Shown: positions 35,802-46,142, counted from the stretch's first letter. The stretch is 64,000 nt of DNA from Streptomyces tailanensis (GCF_008386495.1 NZ_VTHJ01000007.1:1-64000), one strand, 5' to 3'. Numbers and translations are program-made. The notes: generated by a model from the letters alone, not told the origin.

Positions 35802-36563
35802 GTGGGGACCCAGCAGCTCGAATCGGTGCCGGAACCTAAGTACTGGCACCTGAAGACCGTGCTCAGTGAGGCATTGGACTCCGAGTTCTCGGTGGGCGAG
35901 ATCCTGCCCAACGAACGTGACCTCGCGGCCCGCTTCGGCGTCGCCCGGGCCACCCTCCGCCAGGCACTGGAACAGCTCGAACTGGAGGGCAGGCTGCAGC
36001 GCCGGCGCGGCGTCGGCACCACCGTGGCCCCGCCGCGCGTGGGCGTCGCCGTCGGCGGCGAACAGCACGCCTGGCCGGGCACCATCGGTGACGCCTGGCA
36101 GGCCGTCGACTGCACGGAGGCGGCACCTCCCGCCGCCGTGGCCGACATCCTCGAGACCCTGCACGGCGAGCAGGTGCACGTCGTACGCCGCTCCCGCATG
36201 TCCCACGGCCAGCCCGTCGCCGCCGAGCTGCTCTACATCCCGGCGGATTCGGTGCCCGCCCTCCCCGCCATAGACGCGCCCTCCGGTGCCGCACGCGCGC
36301 GTGCGGTGCTGCGCGAGCTGCAGCGCCTGGAGCTGGAGGGCCAGGACCGCTCGGTGGAGCTGGGCTCCGCCCGCGCGGACGACGCCAAGGAACTCGACCG
36401 GCTGCCCGGCGCGCCCGTCCTCGTCGTCACCACCCGCTTCTTCGCCGAAGGACGCACCGCCGCCGTCTCCCTGGCCACCTACCGCGCCGACACCTGCCGC
36501 CTCACCTTCGGCGACTCGGGCGGCGTCGAGATCCACCACGGCCCGGAGCGCCGCGCCTCCTGA
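35802..36563 (+). CDS. GntR-family (HutC-type) transcriptional regulator
   Basis: The 253-residue protein has an N-terminal winged helix (LPNERDLAARFGVARATLRQ, ALEQLELEGRLQRRRGVGTT) and a C-terminal UTRA ligand domain of the HutC group, which in DasR and NagR binds sugar phosphates. It starts at GTG 35802 with GGAGGA upstream. A dre-like palindrome sits on its promoter. It converges on a ROK repressor gene, which also belongs to a sugar-responsive family. Confidence 0.87.
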   Translation: MGTQQLESVPEPKYWHLKTVLSEALDSEFSVGEILPNERDLAARFGVARATLRQALEQLELEGRLQRRRGVGTTVAPPRVGVAVGGEQHAWPGTIGDAWQAVDCTEAAPPAAVADILETLHGEQVHVVRRSRMSHGQPVAAELLYIPADSVPALPAIDAPSGAARARAVLRELQRLELEGQDRSVELGSARADDAKELDRLPGAPVLVVTTRFFAEGRTAAVSLATYRADTCRLTFGDSGGVEIHHGPERRAS

Positions 36564-36593
36564 CGCCGCCGGCCCCCGCCACAAGCCCGCACC

Positions 36594-36627
36594 CGCCGCG
36601 CCTCGGTCCTCCGGGGCGCGGCGTTTT
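36594..36627 (+). terminator. Intrinsic terminator after gntR
   Basis: CGCCGCGCC (36594-36602) and GGCGCGGCG (36615-36623) form a 9-bp stem with a 12-base loop, followed directly by TTTT (36624-36627). It lies between the convergent gntR and ROK genes. Confidence 0.85.
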
Positions 36628-36664
36628 GCTGGGTCCCGGGCGAAGCCGGTGGTCCGACGTCGGC

Positions 36665-37822
36665 TCAGCGCCGTGCCGTCACCGTGCTCTCCACCGCGAA
36701 CAGCTGTTCCTCGACATGGTCCAGGGCCAGCCGCAGCGCGCCCATGGCGACGGCCGTCTCGCCCAGCTGGGAGAGGGCCACCTGGGGCGGGCGCAGACAG
36801 TAGCGGGCCAGTTCGTGCCGCAGCGGATCGAGGACGTCGTCGATGCCGGTCGCCCAGCCGCCGACGACCACCAGTTCGGGGTCGAGGGCCAGCACGAGAG
36901 CGGCCACGTCGTGGACGAGCCGCCGTATGAAGCGGTCGACGGCCGCGCGCGCCCGCTCGTCGCCCTCGCGCGCGTGCTTGAAGACCTCGGCGACCGCTTG
37001 CTCGTCGAGCGGATGCAGCGGTTCGCCCGTGGTCGACAACAGCGCCTCCGGGGTGGCCTCCCGGCCCAGCAGATGCAGCGCCCCGATCTCCCCGGCCGCA
37101 CCGCCGTAGCCCCGGTGCAGCCGCCCGCCGATCAGCGACCCGGCGCCCGGGCTCAGCCCCGCCAGCACGAACACCACGTCGTCGGACTCGGTCGCCGCGC
37201 CCTGCCAGTGCTCGGCGACCGCCGCCGCGTTGGCGTCGTTCTCGACCAGCACCGGGCACTTGAAGGAACGGCTCAGCCGCTCACCCAGATTCAGCCCCGT
37301 CCACTCCGGCAGAGCCGTGCACAGGCGTACGGTGCCGTCGGCCTCCACGATGCCGGGGCTGCCCACGCCGACCGCGCGCAGCGAACCACGGGAGACTCCC
37401 GACCTGCGGAGCAGCTCCGCGACCGTCGAGCGGAGCCGCTCCAGCCGCTCGTCCGCCGCGGCCGTCTCGGAGACATCCTTGGACAGCGAGCCCAGCATGC
37501 GCCCGTCGAGGTCCGAGAGCAGTGCGGTCACCCGGTGCGAGCCCAGGTCCACCCCCAGCAGATGACCTGCCTCCGCCCGGAACCGGTACCGCCGCGCCGG
37601 CCGCCCCTGCCGCCGTGCCGCACCCTCCTCGGCGGCCTGCTCGACCACGAGCCCGGCCTCGACCAGGCCCTCGACGACACCCTCGACCGTGGGCCGGGAC
37701 AGCCCGGTGACCCGCGTGATCTCGGTGAGCGTCGCCCGGTCCGTGGCCCGCAGCGCGTGCAGCACCACCGCCGAGTTGATTCTTCGGAGCAGAGAAGGAT
37801 CCCCGCCGGTCAGCCGCCCCAA
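36665..37822 (-). CDS. ROK-family transcriptional repressor, Rok7B7-like
   Basis: From TTG 37822 (GGGAGGA upstream) the 385-residue protein starts GRLTGGDPSLLRRINSAVVL. It has an N-terminal winged helix (TLTEITRVTGLSRPTVEGVV) and a ROK sugar-kinase-like domain (LLGVDLGSHRV, GIVEADGTVRL, LVENDANAAAVAEHW, GGAAGEIGALHLLG). The usual ROK zinc-binding CxCGxxGC cluster is absent. It strongly resembles Streptomyces Rok7B7, a regulator linked to xylose uptake and carbon control, but no xylose transporter lies next to it here. Confidence 0.85.
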   Translation of the reverse strand: MGRLTGGDPSLLRRINSAVVLHALRATDRATLTEITRVTGLSRPTVEGVVEGLVEAGLVVEQAAEEGAARRQGRPARRYRFRAEAGHLLGVDLGSHRVTALLSDLDGRMLGSLSKDVSETAAADERLERLRSTVAELLRRSGVSRGSLRAVGVGSPGIVEADGTVRLCTALPEWTGLNLGERLSRSFKCPVLVENDANAAAVAEHWQGAATESDDVVFVLAGLSPGAGSLIGGRLHRGYGGAAGEIGALHLLGREATPEALLSTTGEPLHPLDEQAVAEVFKHAREGDERARAAVDRFIRRLVHDVAALVLALDPELVVVGGWATGIDDVLDPLRHELARYCLRPPQVALSQLGETAVAMGALRLALDHVEEQLFAVESTVTARR

Positions 37823-38021
37823 CGTCCGTCCTCCCAGCTCGCGCGCACATTGGCCCGGATCGTACTCGTCAGGGCGACCCGCGGCGAGTGCCTGCTGCAC
37901 CCGACCTGCGACCTCCCCGACAAGGCGGGCCAGGTGATCCTCCACGAGGGGTCCGCAGCGTACGGCGCCGGGACGCGTGACGCTCCGCCAATTGTCAGTG
38001 GTGCCCGCTTTACTGGACAAC

Positions 38022-38459
38022 ATGAGCATCGCGCAGCACCTCGCGGTCATCGACCGGCTGTGCTCCGAGGACTATCCGGCGGAGCCCGGCCGGTCGGACG
38101 TCGGCACGGCAGGACCCGGCTATCACCTCGCCGAGTTACAGACGAGCGGCGACTTCTGGGAGGACGACAGCACCGGGTGGGAGGAGACCGAGGATCAGTA
38201 CGAAGCGGACCGGGACGCCCTGTCGCAGCTGCTGGCCGAGCGCTGGGGAGCGCCGGACGTGTTCAGCCTGTGGAGCGTCCTCGACCGGTCCATGGAGGGC
38301 GAGGACATACCCGAGCCCTGGGGGGTGCTCGGCAGCCACGTCCCGAACGTGCACCTCTGGCAGGTCGACGGCCGCTGGGTCGCCCTCGGTGTCTCGCAGT
38401 GGGACAAGGAGCTGCCGTTCCAACTGGTCGCGCTGATAACGGAGATCGCCCCGCCGTGA
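38022..38459 (+). CDS. Hypothetical acidic protein
   Basis: The 145-residue protein is rich in acidic and tryptophan residues (GDFWEDDSTGWEETEDQYEA, VHLWQVDGRWVALGVSQWDK). The ATG at 38022 begins MSIAQHLAVIDRLC. It has no signal, membrane segment or recognisable domain. It is divergent from the ROK gene. I do not recognise the family. Confidence 0.6.
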   Translation: MSIAQHLAVIDRLCSEDYPAEPGRSDVGTAGPGYHLAELQTSGDFWEDDSTGWEETEDQYEADRDALSQLLAERWGAPDVFSLWSVLDRSMEGEDIPEPWGVLGSHVPNVHLWQVDGRWVALGVSQWDKELPFQLVALITEIAPP

Positions 38460-38490
38460 CGGGCTGACCCTCGACCACGGACCCCGCCGG

Positions 38491-39033
38491 TCAGCTCGCC
38501 GCCACCCGCAACCGCCCGAACTCCTCCGCCATCGTCGCCGCCGTCCAATGCGCGTTCAGCCCGCTGGGATTGGGCAGCACCCACACCAGTGACTCCCCGA
38601 TGGTCCGCTCCTGCGGTCCGACGGCGGCCTTGCGATCGCCAAAGGCGGCCCGGTACGCGGTCACCCCCACCACCGCCAGCCAGCGCGGCCGCAACCGCTC
38701 GACCTTGGCGGTGAGCAGCCACCCGCCCTCGGCGTACTCCGCCGCCGTCAGCTCATCTGCGCGTGCCGTCGCCCGGGCGACCACGTTCGTGATGCCGAGC
38801 CCGTACGACGGCAACTCGTGCTGCTCGGACGGCTTCAGCAGGCGGGGCGTGAAGCCGGACAGATGGAGGACGGGCCAGAAGCGGTTGCCCGGGCGGGCGA
38901 AGTGGTGGCCGGTGGCCGCCGTCATCAGGCCCGGGTTGATGCCGCAGAAAAGGACCCGGAGGCCGTCCGCGACGACATCCGGCACCAGCCGGTCGCGGGC
39001 GGCCTCCAGTTCGGCCTGGGTGAAGCGCGTCAG
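38491..39033 (-). CDS. mug: Mug-type G/U mismatch DNA glycosylase
   Basis: A uracil-DNA-glycosylase-fold protein with motif A VLFCGINPGL and motif B VLPNPSGLNAHW, typical of the Mug group. It excises U or ethenocytosine mispaired with G. The conserved text begins upstream of the first GTG (38985): TRFTQAELEAARDRL precedes VPDVV in frame and connects to a CTG at 39033 that overlaps the purB stop (CTGA). I therefore favour a rare CTG start coupled to purB; GTG 38985 is the alternative. Confidence 0.82.
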   Translation of the reverse strand: MTRFTQAELEAARDRLVPDVVADGLRVLFCGINPGLMTAATGHHFARPGNRFWPVLHLSGFTPRLLKPSEQHELPSYGLGITNVVARATARADELTAAEYAEGGWLLTAKVERLRPRWLAVVGVTAYRAAFGDRKAAVGPQERTIGESLVWVLPNPSGLNAHWTAATMAEEFGRLRVAAS

Positions 39034-40472
39034 AGGATCGCTCCCGGCGTGTAACCGGCGGCCTCCGGGCGCTGCTTCACGATCTCCTCGATCCGGCCGA
39101 CGACGACGCCGACCTGGTCGGCCGCGGCGCCCGTGAAGGACAGCTTGTCGGCCATGAGAGCGTCGAGCTGAGCACGGTCCAGCGGGATGCGCTCGTCGGC
39201 GGCGAGCTTGTCGAGCAGTTCGTTGCGCTCGGCACCCTGCTCGCGCATCGCCAGCGCCGATGCCACCGCGTTCTCCTTGATCGCCTCGTGCGCGACCTCA
39301 CGGCCGACGCCCGCGCGCACGGCGCCCATCAGCACCTTGGTCGTGGCGAGGAACGGCAGATAGCGGTCCAGCTCCCGCGCGACGACGGCCGGGAAGGCAC
39401 CGAACTCGTCGAGGACGGTCAGGAAGGTCTCCAGCAGACCGTCGAGCGCGAAGAACGCGTCGGGGAGCGCCACCCGGCGCACCACCGAGCAGGACACGTC
39501 GCCCTCGTTCCACTGGTCGCCGGCCAGCTCGCCGGTCATCGACGCGTAGCCGCGCAGAATGACCATCAGGCCGTTGACGCGCTCGCACGACCGCGTGTTC
39601 ATCTTGTGCGGCATGGCGGAGGAACCGACTTGGCCGGGCTTGAAGCCCTCGGTGACCAGCTCGTGCCCGGCCATCAGCCGGACCGTCTTGGCCAGCGACG
39701 ACGGAGCCGCCGCCAGCTGCACCAGCGCGGTCACGACCTCGTAGTCCAGCGAGCGCGGGTAGACCTGGCCGACGGAGGTGAACGCCTGCGAGAAGCCCAG
39801 GTGCCCGGCGATCCGCTGCTCCAGCTCGGCCAGCTTCGACGCGTCCCCGCCCAGCAGGTCCAGCATGTCCTGCGCCGTGCCCACCGGGCCCTTGATGCCG
39901 CGCAGCGGGTACCGGCCGAGCAGCTCCTCGACCCGGCCGTACGCCACGAGCAGCTCGTCGGCGGCGGTCGCGAACCGCTTGCCGAGGGTGGTGGCCTGCG
40001 CGGCCACATTGTGCGAGCGGCCGGCCATGACCAGCTCGCCGTACTCACCAGCGAGCTTGCCCAGGCGGGCCAGCACTGCCACCGTACGGTCGCGCATCAG
40101 CTCCAGCGAGAGCCGGATCTGCAGCTGCTCGACGTTCTCGGTGAGGTCGCGGGACGTCATGCCCTTGTGGACGTGCTCGTGCCCGGCGAGGTCGTTGAAC
40201 TCCTCGATCCGCGCCTTCACGTCGTGCCGCGTGACCTTCTCGCGCTCGGCGATGGAGGCCAGGTCGACGGTGTCGAGGACCCGCTCGTAGTCGGCGAGGG
40301 CGGCGTCCGGCACCTCGATGCCGAGGTCCTTCTGGGCCCGCAGCACGGCCAGCCAGAGCTGCCGCTCCAGCCTCACCTTCTGCTCGGGCGACCAGAGCGT
40401 GGCGAGCTCGGCGGAGGCGTAGCGTCCGGCGAGGACGTTGGGGATGCGGGGCTTGGCTGGCGCAGAAGTCAC
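39030..40472 (-). CDS. purB: Adenylosuccinate lyase
   Basis: The 480-residue protein has the fumarase/aspartase-superfamily signature GSSAMPHKMNT and early text PNVLAGRYASAELATLWSPE. PurB catalyses two fumarate-releasing steps in purine synthesis (SAICAR to AICAR, and adenylosuccinate to AMP). I chose the GTG at 40472, which gives VTSAPAKPRIPNVL. The downstream mug gene is coupled to its stop. Confidence 0.95.
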   Translation of the reverse strand: MTSAPAKPRIPNVLAGRYASAELATLWSPEQKVRLERQLWLAVLRAQKDLGIEVPDAALADYERVLDTVDLASIAEREKVTRHDVKARIEEFNDLAGHEHVHKGMTSRDLTENVEQLQIRLSLELMRDRTVAVLARLGKLAGEYGELVMAGRSHNVAAQATTLGKRFATAADELLVAYGRVEELLGRYPLRGIKGPVGTAQDMLDLLGGDASKLAELEQRIAGHLGFSQAFTSVGQVYPRSLDYEVVTALVQLAAAPSSLAKTVRLMAGHELVTEGFKPGQVGSSAMPHKMNTRSCERVNGLMVILRGYASMTGELAGDQWNEGDVSCSVVRRVALPDAFFALDGLLETFLTVLDEFGAFPAVVARELDRYLPFLATTKVLMGAVRAGVGREVAHEAIKENAVASALAMREQGAERNELLDKLAADERIPLDRAQLDALMADKLSFTGAAADQVGVVVGRIEEIVKQRPEAAGYTPGAIL

Positions 40473-40552
40473 GTAGACGGATTCTACTGGCGAATCGTGC
40501 AGGTGAGCGCAGCGGGCCTCTTCGGAGGAACCTATGAAGGGCCGCGAAGGGC

Positions 40553-40903
40553 CTACGAGGAGGAGCCCGGGGCGTCGGCGATCTCCGCCAGGATGTCCGC
40601 GTGGCACAGCTCGGGCGCGCACCAGCAGGCCAGCGTCTTGCCGCGCAGCCCCGGTACCAGGGCCAGCAGATCGGGGTCGGCGAGCAGGTACTCCCGGTAC
40701 TTGGCCATGACCTCGGCCCGCGTCCCGTCGCGCTTCTTCTTGGCGGTGTCGTACTGGAACGGGTTGTACAGCGGGTGCTGCGGCAGGTCCCAGTGGCCCC
40801 TGGTCCAGCGGCGGCCGACGTACACGACGTCGTCGGGGGCGCTCTCCAGCCGGGGGCCGAAGTCGTGGATCCGGCCCTTCAGATTCATCACGGTGGTGGA
40901 CAC
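40553..40903 (-). CDS. DUF4326-family protein
   Basis: This 116-residue protein has the DUF4326 pattern: VVYVGRRWTRGHWDLPQHPL, NPFQ, VMAKYREYLLADPDLL and a C-terminal GKTLACWCAPELCHADILAE with CWC and C residues that could bind a metal. The function of the family is unknown. It lies just upstream of purB on the same strand and starts at GTG 40903. Confidence 0.85.
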   Translation of the reverse strand: MSTTVMNLKGRIHDFGPRLESAPDDVVYVGRRWTRGHWDLPQHPLYNPFQYDTAKKKRDGTRAEVMAKYREYLLADPDLLALVPGLRGKTLACWCAPELCHADILAEIADAPGSSS

Positions 40904-41025
40904 GCGCGCCTCCCGGTACGACGGGCCTGCCGCTACGACGGCTCCTTACGCTACTGGCCCCTCGTACGGCAGCAACTCGGGACGCTTGGCCGGCAGACCG
41001 TCTCCGGACGGTGTGACACCCAGGT

Positions 41026-41046
41026 CCCCTTCACGTAGTGAAGGGG
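41026..41046. repeat. Perfect inverted repeat next to the integrase remnant
   Basis: CCCCTTCAC (41026-41034) and GTGAAGGGG (41038-41046) flank GTA. No gene ends here that needs a terminator. It lies about 75 bp upstream of a decayed large serine integrase, so it may be part of an attachment site, since such sites are short imperfect inverted repeats. This is speculative. Confidence 0.35.
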
Positions 41047-41119
41047 GCGCGTACGGCAAGGGGGGCGGCGCAATCCGAGCACCAAGGAGCACCACCCCCG
41101 ATGGCCGTCAAGCCTGAAC

Positions 41120-42622
41120 TTGCGGGAGGACGATCGCCGCCGAGAGCAGTCCACCGACACGCAGGAGGCCTCCGGGCGTCGCTGGGCCGACCGCAACGGC
41201 TACACCGTCCGTCATGTGTGGGTAGACCTGGCGTCCGGCTACAAGGCGGATGCCAAGCGTCCCGACTTCGACAGGGCGCCAGCAGCGCTACGGAACCGTG
41301 AGACCTCGGCGCTGTGGTGCCACATGGTGGACCGGTTCTCTCGCCAGGGTGCCCGTGCTGTCCTCGACGTGATCGACCCGGCAGACGGCACGGAGCCCGG
41401 CCGCCTGATCTTTGAGTACGACAACCTTGACTCCGCGAACGAGCGAGACAAGCGCTGGATCTCGAACCGGGCGATGGACACCAAGGAATACAGCGATCAG
41501 CTTTCCGCGCGTACGAGGGACACCAAGCAGCAGCGGGGAGACGGGCAGTGGGTTACGGCTCTCGTGCAGGAGATCTTCCGGCGGGTGAGCGCCGGCGAAT
41601 CTGCGCGGACGATCTCCGGTGACCTGAACGCGCGAGGTATTCCGGGGCCGTCCGGGGGCGCGTGGCAGCACGCAGCGATTAGCCGGACCATCTCGCACCC
41701 TTCCTACGCGGGATGGCAGGTGATCAAGGAGGGGCGGCGGCTCGTCGCCTACCGGAACGAGGCAGGTGAGCGCGTCAGCCTGGGCACGAGCTGGTGGATG
41801 AGGCTGGCCAGCGGCATGCACAGGGCGTGGCGGCGGGCAAGGTCCGTCCGCTGGCTGGCGACGGAACTCCGGGCCCTGGCAAGGCGTCTCACCTCCTCAC
41901 GGACCTGCTGCGCTGTGACGGGTGCAAGCTCGCGATGACCTTTCGTGGGCTCTCGTACAAGTGCGAGAAGGAGCGGGCGTGCGGCATCTGCACGGCCCCA
42001 GCGGCCGCGTACGCCGAAGCACTCGAACGGGAGGTCGTCGGCTGCTGGCTCAACGTCGTCATGGCGCTGGAACCGACCGACGCCCTGGCGGTCAAGATCG
42101 CGGAGCGCTGGATGGCTCTGACGCTCCCCGAGGAGACCGAAGAGGCAAGGGGAGCACGGGAAGCCCTCGATGCTGCGGAATCGTCTCTCGGGCGTCTCAT
42201 GGCGGACAGGCAGGCAGGGCTGTACGACGGTCCGGCTGCCCGTTACTTCGCTCCGCTGCATCGTGACGCGATCGAGGTCGTGGAGGCCGCCCAGAAGCAC
42301 TTGGACGCCGGCCCCGCGTGCTGTCATCGACACGAGCATCGTGGACGACGGTCAACTGTTGCGGGAAACGTGGGAAGCGGCAGAGCTGGACATGCGGCGC
42401 AGCCTCCTGCGCCTTGCCATCGATCGCGTGACCGTGCGTAAGGCCCCAATACCAGGGTGCACGCTGGACGGTGAATCCCGTGTGACGGTGGAGTGGGCTG
42501 CCGACGAGGGGTCGGCGCTTCCGACAGACAACGAGTGGTCAAGCCGAGATGCCCTCGCCCCGCACAGGCAGGGCGCGACGTCGGCCGGCCCTGCGCCTGG
42601 AGCGCGACAGTACCCGGCGTAA
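41120..42622 (+). pseudogene. Large serine integrase, decayed (frameshifts and missing N-terminus)
   Basis: Three frames together encode a phage-type large serine recombinase. The first (REDDRRREQSTDTQEASGRR, WCHMVDRFSRQGARAVLDVI, a recombinase domain with ISGDLNARGIPGPSGGAWQH) shifts near 41785. The second carries the zinc ribbon LLRCDGCKLAMTFRGLSYKC...ACGIC and a coiled-coil region, and shifts near 42300. The third (AVIDTSIVDDGQLLRETWEA, RLAIDRVTVRKAP) ends at 42622. The segment that should hold the catalytic serine (RxS) is missing before REDD. It is a relic of an integrated phage or element. Confidence 0.82.
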
Positions 42623-42777
42623 CATCCGAGTATCGTTCCCGTCCGGCATAAGCCCAGGTCAGAGCATGTGTGGCAAGTCAAGATTGGCAGGCCGGGTCGA
42701 ATCCGGGTCGAATGTCGCCGTGCGGGTGCAGAGCGATGTTCGCCGCGTGAGGCGCCAATCGATGAAAGCGCTGTGAC

Positions 42778-42804
42778 CAGCGGAAAGGGTGAGCCTTTCC
42801 GCTG
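42778..42804 (-). terminator. Hairpin after the aldo/keto reductase gene
   Basis: CAGCGGAAAGG (42778-42788) and CCTTTCCGCTG (42794-42804) form 11 perfect pairs around a 5-base loop, 25 bp beyond the reductase stop codon. It would also separate the reductase from the decayed integrase. Confidence 0.8.
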
Positions 42805-42828
42805 TCGCGTCGCTGTGGCGGGCCCGGT

Positions 42829-43845
<1,017 letters not shown>

Positions 43846-43963
43846 GCTCCTGACGCTAGGGGCAACGTATCCGCAGGTCATTGGGCAGCATTGGCATATG
43901 ATTGCCTGATCGTCTCACCATGGTCGGCGTGTGGAGCGCGGACTGAGCAGTCGAGGGAACCGT

Positions 43964-44869
43964 ATGCTGGACCGTCTCGCTCAGGCGATCACCGACCACC
44001 GCGACGGCCCGTGGGCCACCACCGCAGTGGCCCGGCTGTCGCTGGTCGCGACCGACGAGTTGCTGCCGCCCAGCCGTCTGCTGTATGAGCCGATGGTGAG
44101 CTTCATCGCCGCCGGCGCCAAGCGCACCGTCGCGGGCTCGCAGAGCTGGAGCGTGCCCGGCGGCCGGATGCTGCTGAATACCGTGCAACTGCCGGTCACC
44201 GCGGTCTTCGAACAGGTGCCCTACCGCTCGGCGGTCCTGGCCCTGGACAAGCAGATCCTCACCGAACTGCTGCTGGAACTCGGCCCCGCCGCACCGCCCC
44301 CGGCTGCCGAGCCCGCCTGGCGGGCCACGTCCGGTATGCCCGCTGAATTGATCGACGCCGTGACCCGCCTGGTGCGCCTGCTGGATGCCCCCGACGACAT
44401 CCCGGCCCTGGCGCCGCGCGTCGAAAGCGAGATCATCTACCGGCTGCTGACCGGCCCGCTCGGTCCGGCCCTGCGTCAGGCCGCGGCAGCCCCGAGCACT
44501 CGGATCCGCGCCGTCATCACCTGGCTCGGCGACCGCTTTGCCGAACCGGTGAGCATCGACCAGATCGCCGCCGAGGCCGGTATGAGCCCGGCGACCCTGC
44601 ACCGCCATTTCAAGGCTGCGACCGGTATGAGCCCGCTGCGCTATCAGAAACACCTGCGACTGCTGTCGGCCAGGCGCCAGCTGCTGGCCGGCGACGCCAC
44701 CGCCGCCCAGGTCGCCCACACCGTGGGATACACCAGCGCGACCCAGTTCAGCCGCGAATACCGGGCCTTCTACGGACTGCCACCGGTCCAGGACATCACC
44801 CGCCTGCGCGCCGGTACCACATTCCGAGATCATGGGGCAGTGGGTCGCCTCGTCGGCGATAGTGGCTGA
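43964..44869 (+). CDS. AraC-family regulator (AraC_N type)
   Basis: The 301-residue protein has an N-terminal AraC_N domain (LLYEPMVSFIAAGAKRTVAG) and two C-terminal helix-turn-helix motifs (SIDQIAAEAGMSPATLHRHF; AAQVAHTVGYTSATQFSREY). The ATG at 43964 has GAGGGA 7 bases upstream. It is divergent from the aldo/keto reductase gene, a common pairing. The last 17 or so residues (TTFRDHGAVGRLVGDSG) do not look native and lie in sequence shared with an IS701-type remnant on the other strand. Confidence 0.85.
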   Translation: MLDRLAQAITDHRDGPWATTAVARLSLVATDELLPPSRLLYEPMVSFIAAGAKRTVAGSQSWSVPGGRMLLNTVQLPVTAVFEQVPYRSAVLALDKQILTELLLELGPAAPPPAAEPAWRATSGMPAELIDAVTRLVRLLDAPDDIPALAPRVESEIIYRLLTGPLGPALRQAAAAPSTRIRAVITWLGDRFAEPVSIDQIAAEAGMSPATLHRHFKAATGMSPLRYQKHLRLLSARRQLLAGDATAAQVAHTVGYTSATQFSREYRAFYGLPPVQDITRLRAGTTFRDHGAVGRLVGDSG

Positions 44870-45135
44870 TCAGGGCTCTCGCCTGATGCGCCTGGCGCCA
44901 TAGCGCACGGGTGATCGCGGCCGTGACGCAGACGACGCGACTCAGGACGGTCGCGGCGAGCAGCCCGCGGATGCCGCGGTCGACAGCGGCAGGACAACCG
45001 ACGTCAGCAGGCCGCCACGCCTTCTCCGGGCGTCGCTGCTTTCCCCGGCCGACACGGACGACTGCGAGGAATGCCTGCGCCAGCAGGCATATCGTGACGT
45101 GCCGATACCACGGAGTCCACGCCGAAGAGAAGAGT
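44795..45135 (-). mobile_element. IS701-family transposase C-terminal remnant
   Basis: On the minus strand, WTPWYRHVTICLLAQAFLAV starts a stretch that continues through RGIRGLLAATVLSRVV to QARALISHYRRRGDPLPHDL. This is the typical C-terminal third of an IS701-type DDE transposase. No start codon or catalytic core is present upstream. It is a dead fragment that partly overlaps the end of the AraC gene. Confidence 0.65.
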
Positions 45136-45628
45136 GCGGGCCGTTTTGACGCGCGACGCCGTCGCAGTGGCCTGGCGGGAATCGGTTCCGTCGGTCGGCT
45201 CGTCGGCGTACCGCGGTAGTGCGGGCGGTGTGCTGTGCCTGCGTCACCTGCGTGGCGGCCTCGACGAAGACGGTGTCATCGCTGTCGGAGTCGTCGCCGG
45301 CGTCGGCGTACGTCCCTGCCAGGGGCTGTATCGGAGGTAGTGCTAGGCCCCGCCCCGTCTGGTCCGGCGCGATCAGCTTCGGCCGCCCGACAGAGCCAGA
45401 CCGCTGCGCCGGTGCCAACGGCTGATGTCCTGACGACGATCGAGCCCTTCACTGAGAAACCGGACGGTTTCGGACAGCGTCGGTCCCGACGGTGGTGGAC
45501 CGCCGGGTCGCTCCGTGTCTGCGGCGCCCGAACGGTCCGGGATGCGGCGATGAGTTTGGGGCGTCCGACTGGTCTGTCTGTGTAGCCGGCGCTTTTCGCG
45601 CCTGGCACGACGAGCGAAGGCGCTCCAG
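45136..45628. other. About 490 bp without a supportable gene
   Basis: Only short, unconvincing frames are present. On the minus strand the motif VGRPKLIA is encoded twice, near 45366-45390 and 45546-45572, with different third codon positions. That pattern suggests two diverged copies of a once-coding segment. The region is probably debris between the IS701-type remnant and the next gene. Confidence 0.4.
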
Positions 45629-46135
45629 ATGTTCGACATCGAACCGCAACAGGCCGCCGGCAAGGTTCTCTTTCACTTCAGCATGTCGCTGGACGGGTTC
45701 GTGGCGGGCCCGAACCACGCCATGGACTGGCTGACCGGCGTCACCGGCCGCGACGGCGTGGAAGAGGAGTACATCGAGACCACCGGTGCGGTCCTGGGCG
45801 GGCGGAACGGCTGGGACCGCGACCCGAGCGCCCGACCTTACAGCGAGGACTGGAAGGGCCGGATCTTCGTCCTCACCCACCACCCCGAAGACGCCACGCC
45901 CGCCGACGGCGCCACGTTCCTGAACTGCGACGTGGCCGAGGCGGTACGCATCGGCCTGGAGGCCGCTGACGGCAAGAACCTCGAAGTCCTCTCCCCGACG
46001 ATTGGTCGCCGACTGCTCGAACGCGGCCTGATCGATGAAATCGACCTGCACATTGCACCCGTCCTGCTTGGTGACGGCATCCGGCTCTTCGACAATCCCG
46101 GCGGCCAGCCGATCCGGCTGCGACACGCCGGTTGA
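45629..46135 (+). CDS. Dihydrofolate-reductase-like (RibD C-terminal) protein, slightly shortened
   Basis: A 168-residue RibD_C/DHFR-fold protein: FHFSMSLDGFVAGPNHAMDW, VLGGRNGWDRD, VLSPTIGRRLLERGLIDEID and HIAPVLLGDGIRLFD. Family members usually continue 10-20 residues past the point where this one ends (PIRLRHAG), and the next base pairs belong to a truncated kinase on the other strand. The C-terminus was therefore probably trimmed by a deletion. It may still fold; its substrate is unknown. Confidence 0.75.
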   Translation: MFDIEPQQAAGKVLFHFSMSLDGFVAGPNHAMDWLTGVTGRDGVEEEYIETTGAVLGGRNGWDRDPSARPYSEDWKGRIFVLTHHPEDATPADGATFLNCDVAEAVRIGLEAADGKNLEVLSPTIGRRLLERGLIDEIDLHIAPVLLGDGIRLFDNPGGQPIRLRHAG

Positions 46136-46142
46136 GCCCCGA

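Noticed and set aside
41101..41119. ATG at 41101 as the real start of the serine integrase (MAVKPELAGG...).
   Set aside because: This start reads in a different frame from the integrase text, which begins at REDD. It cannot give the protein without another frameshift.
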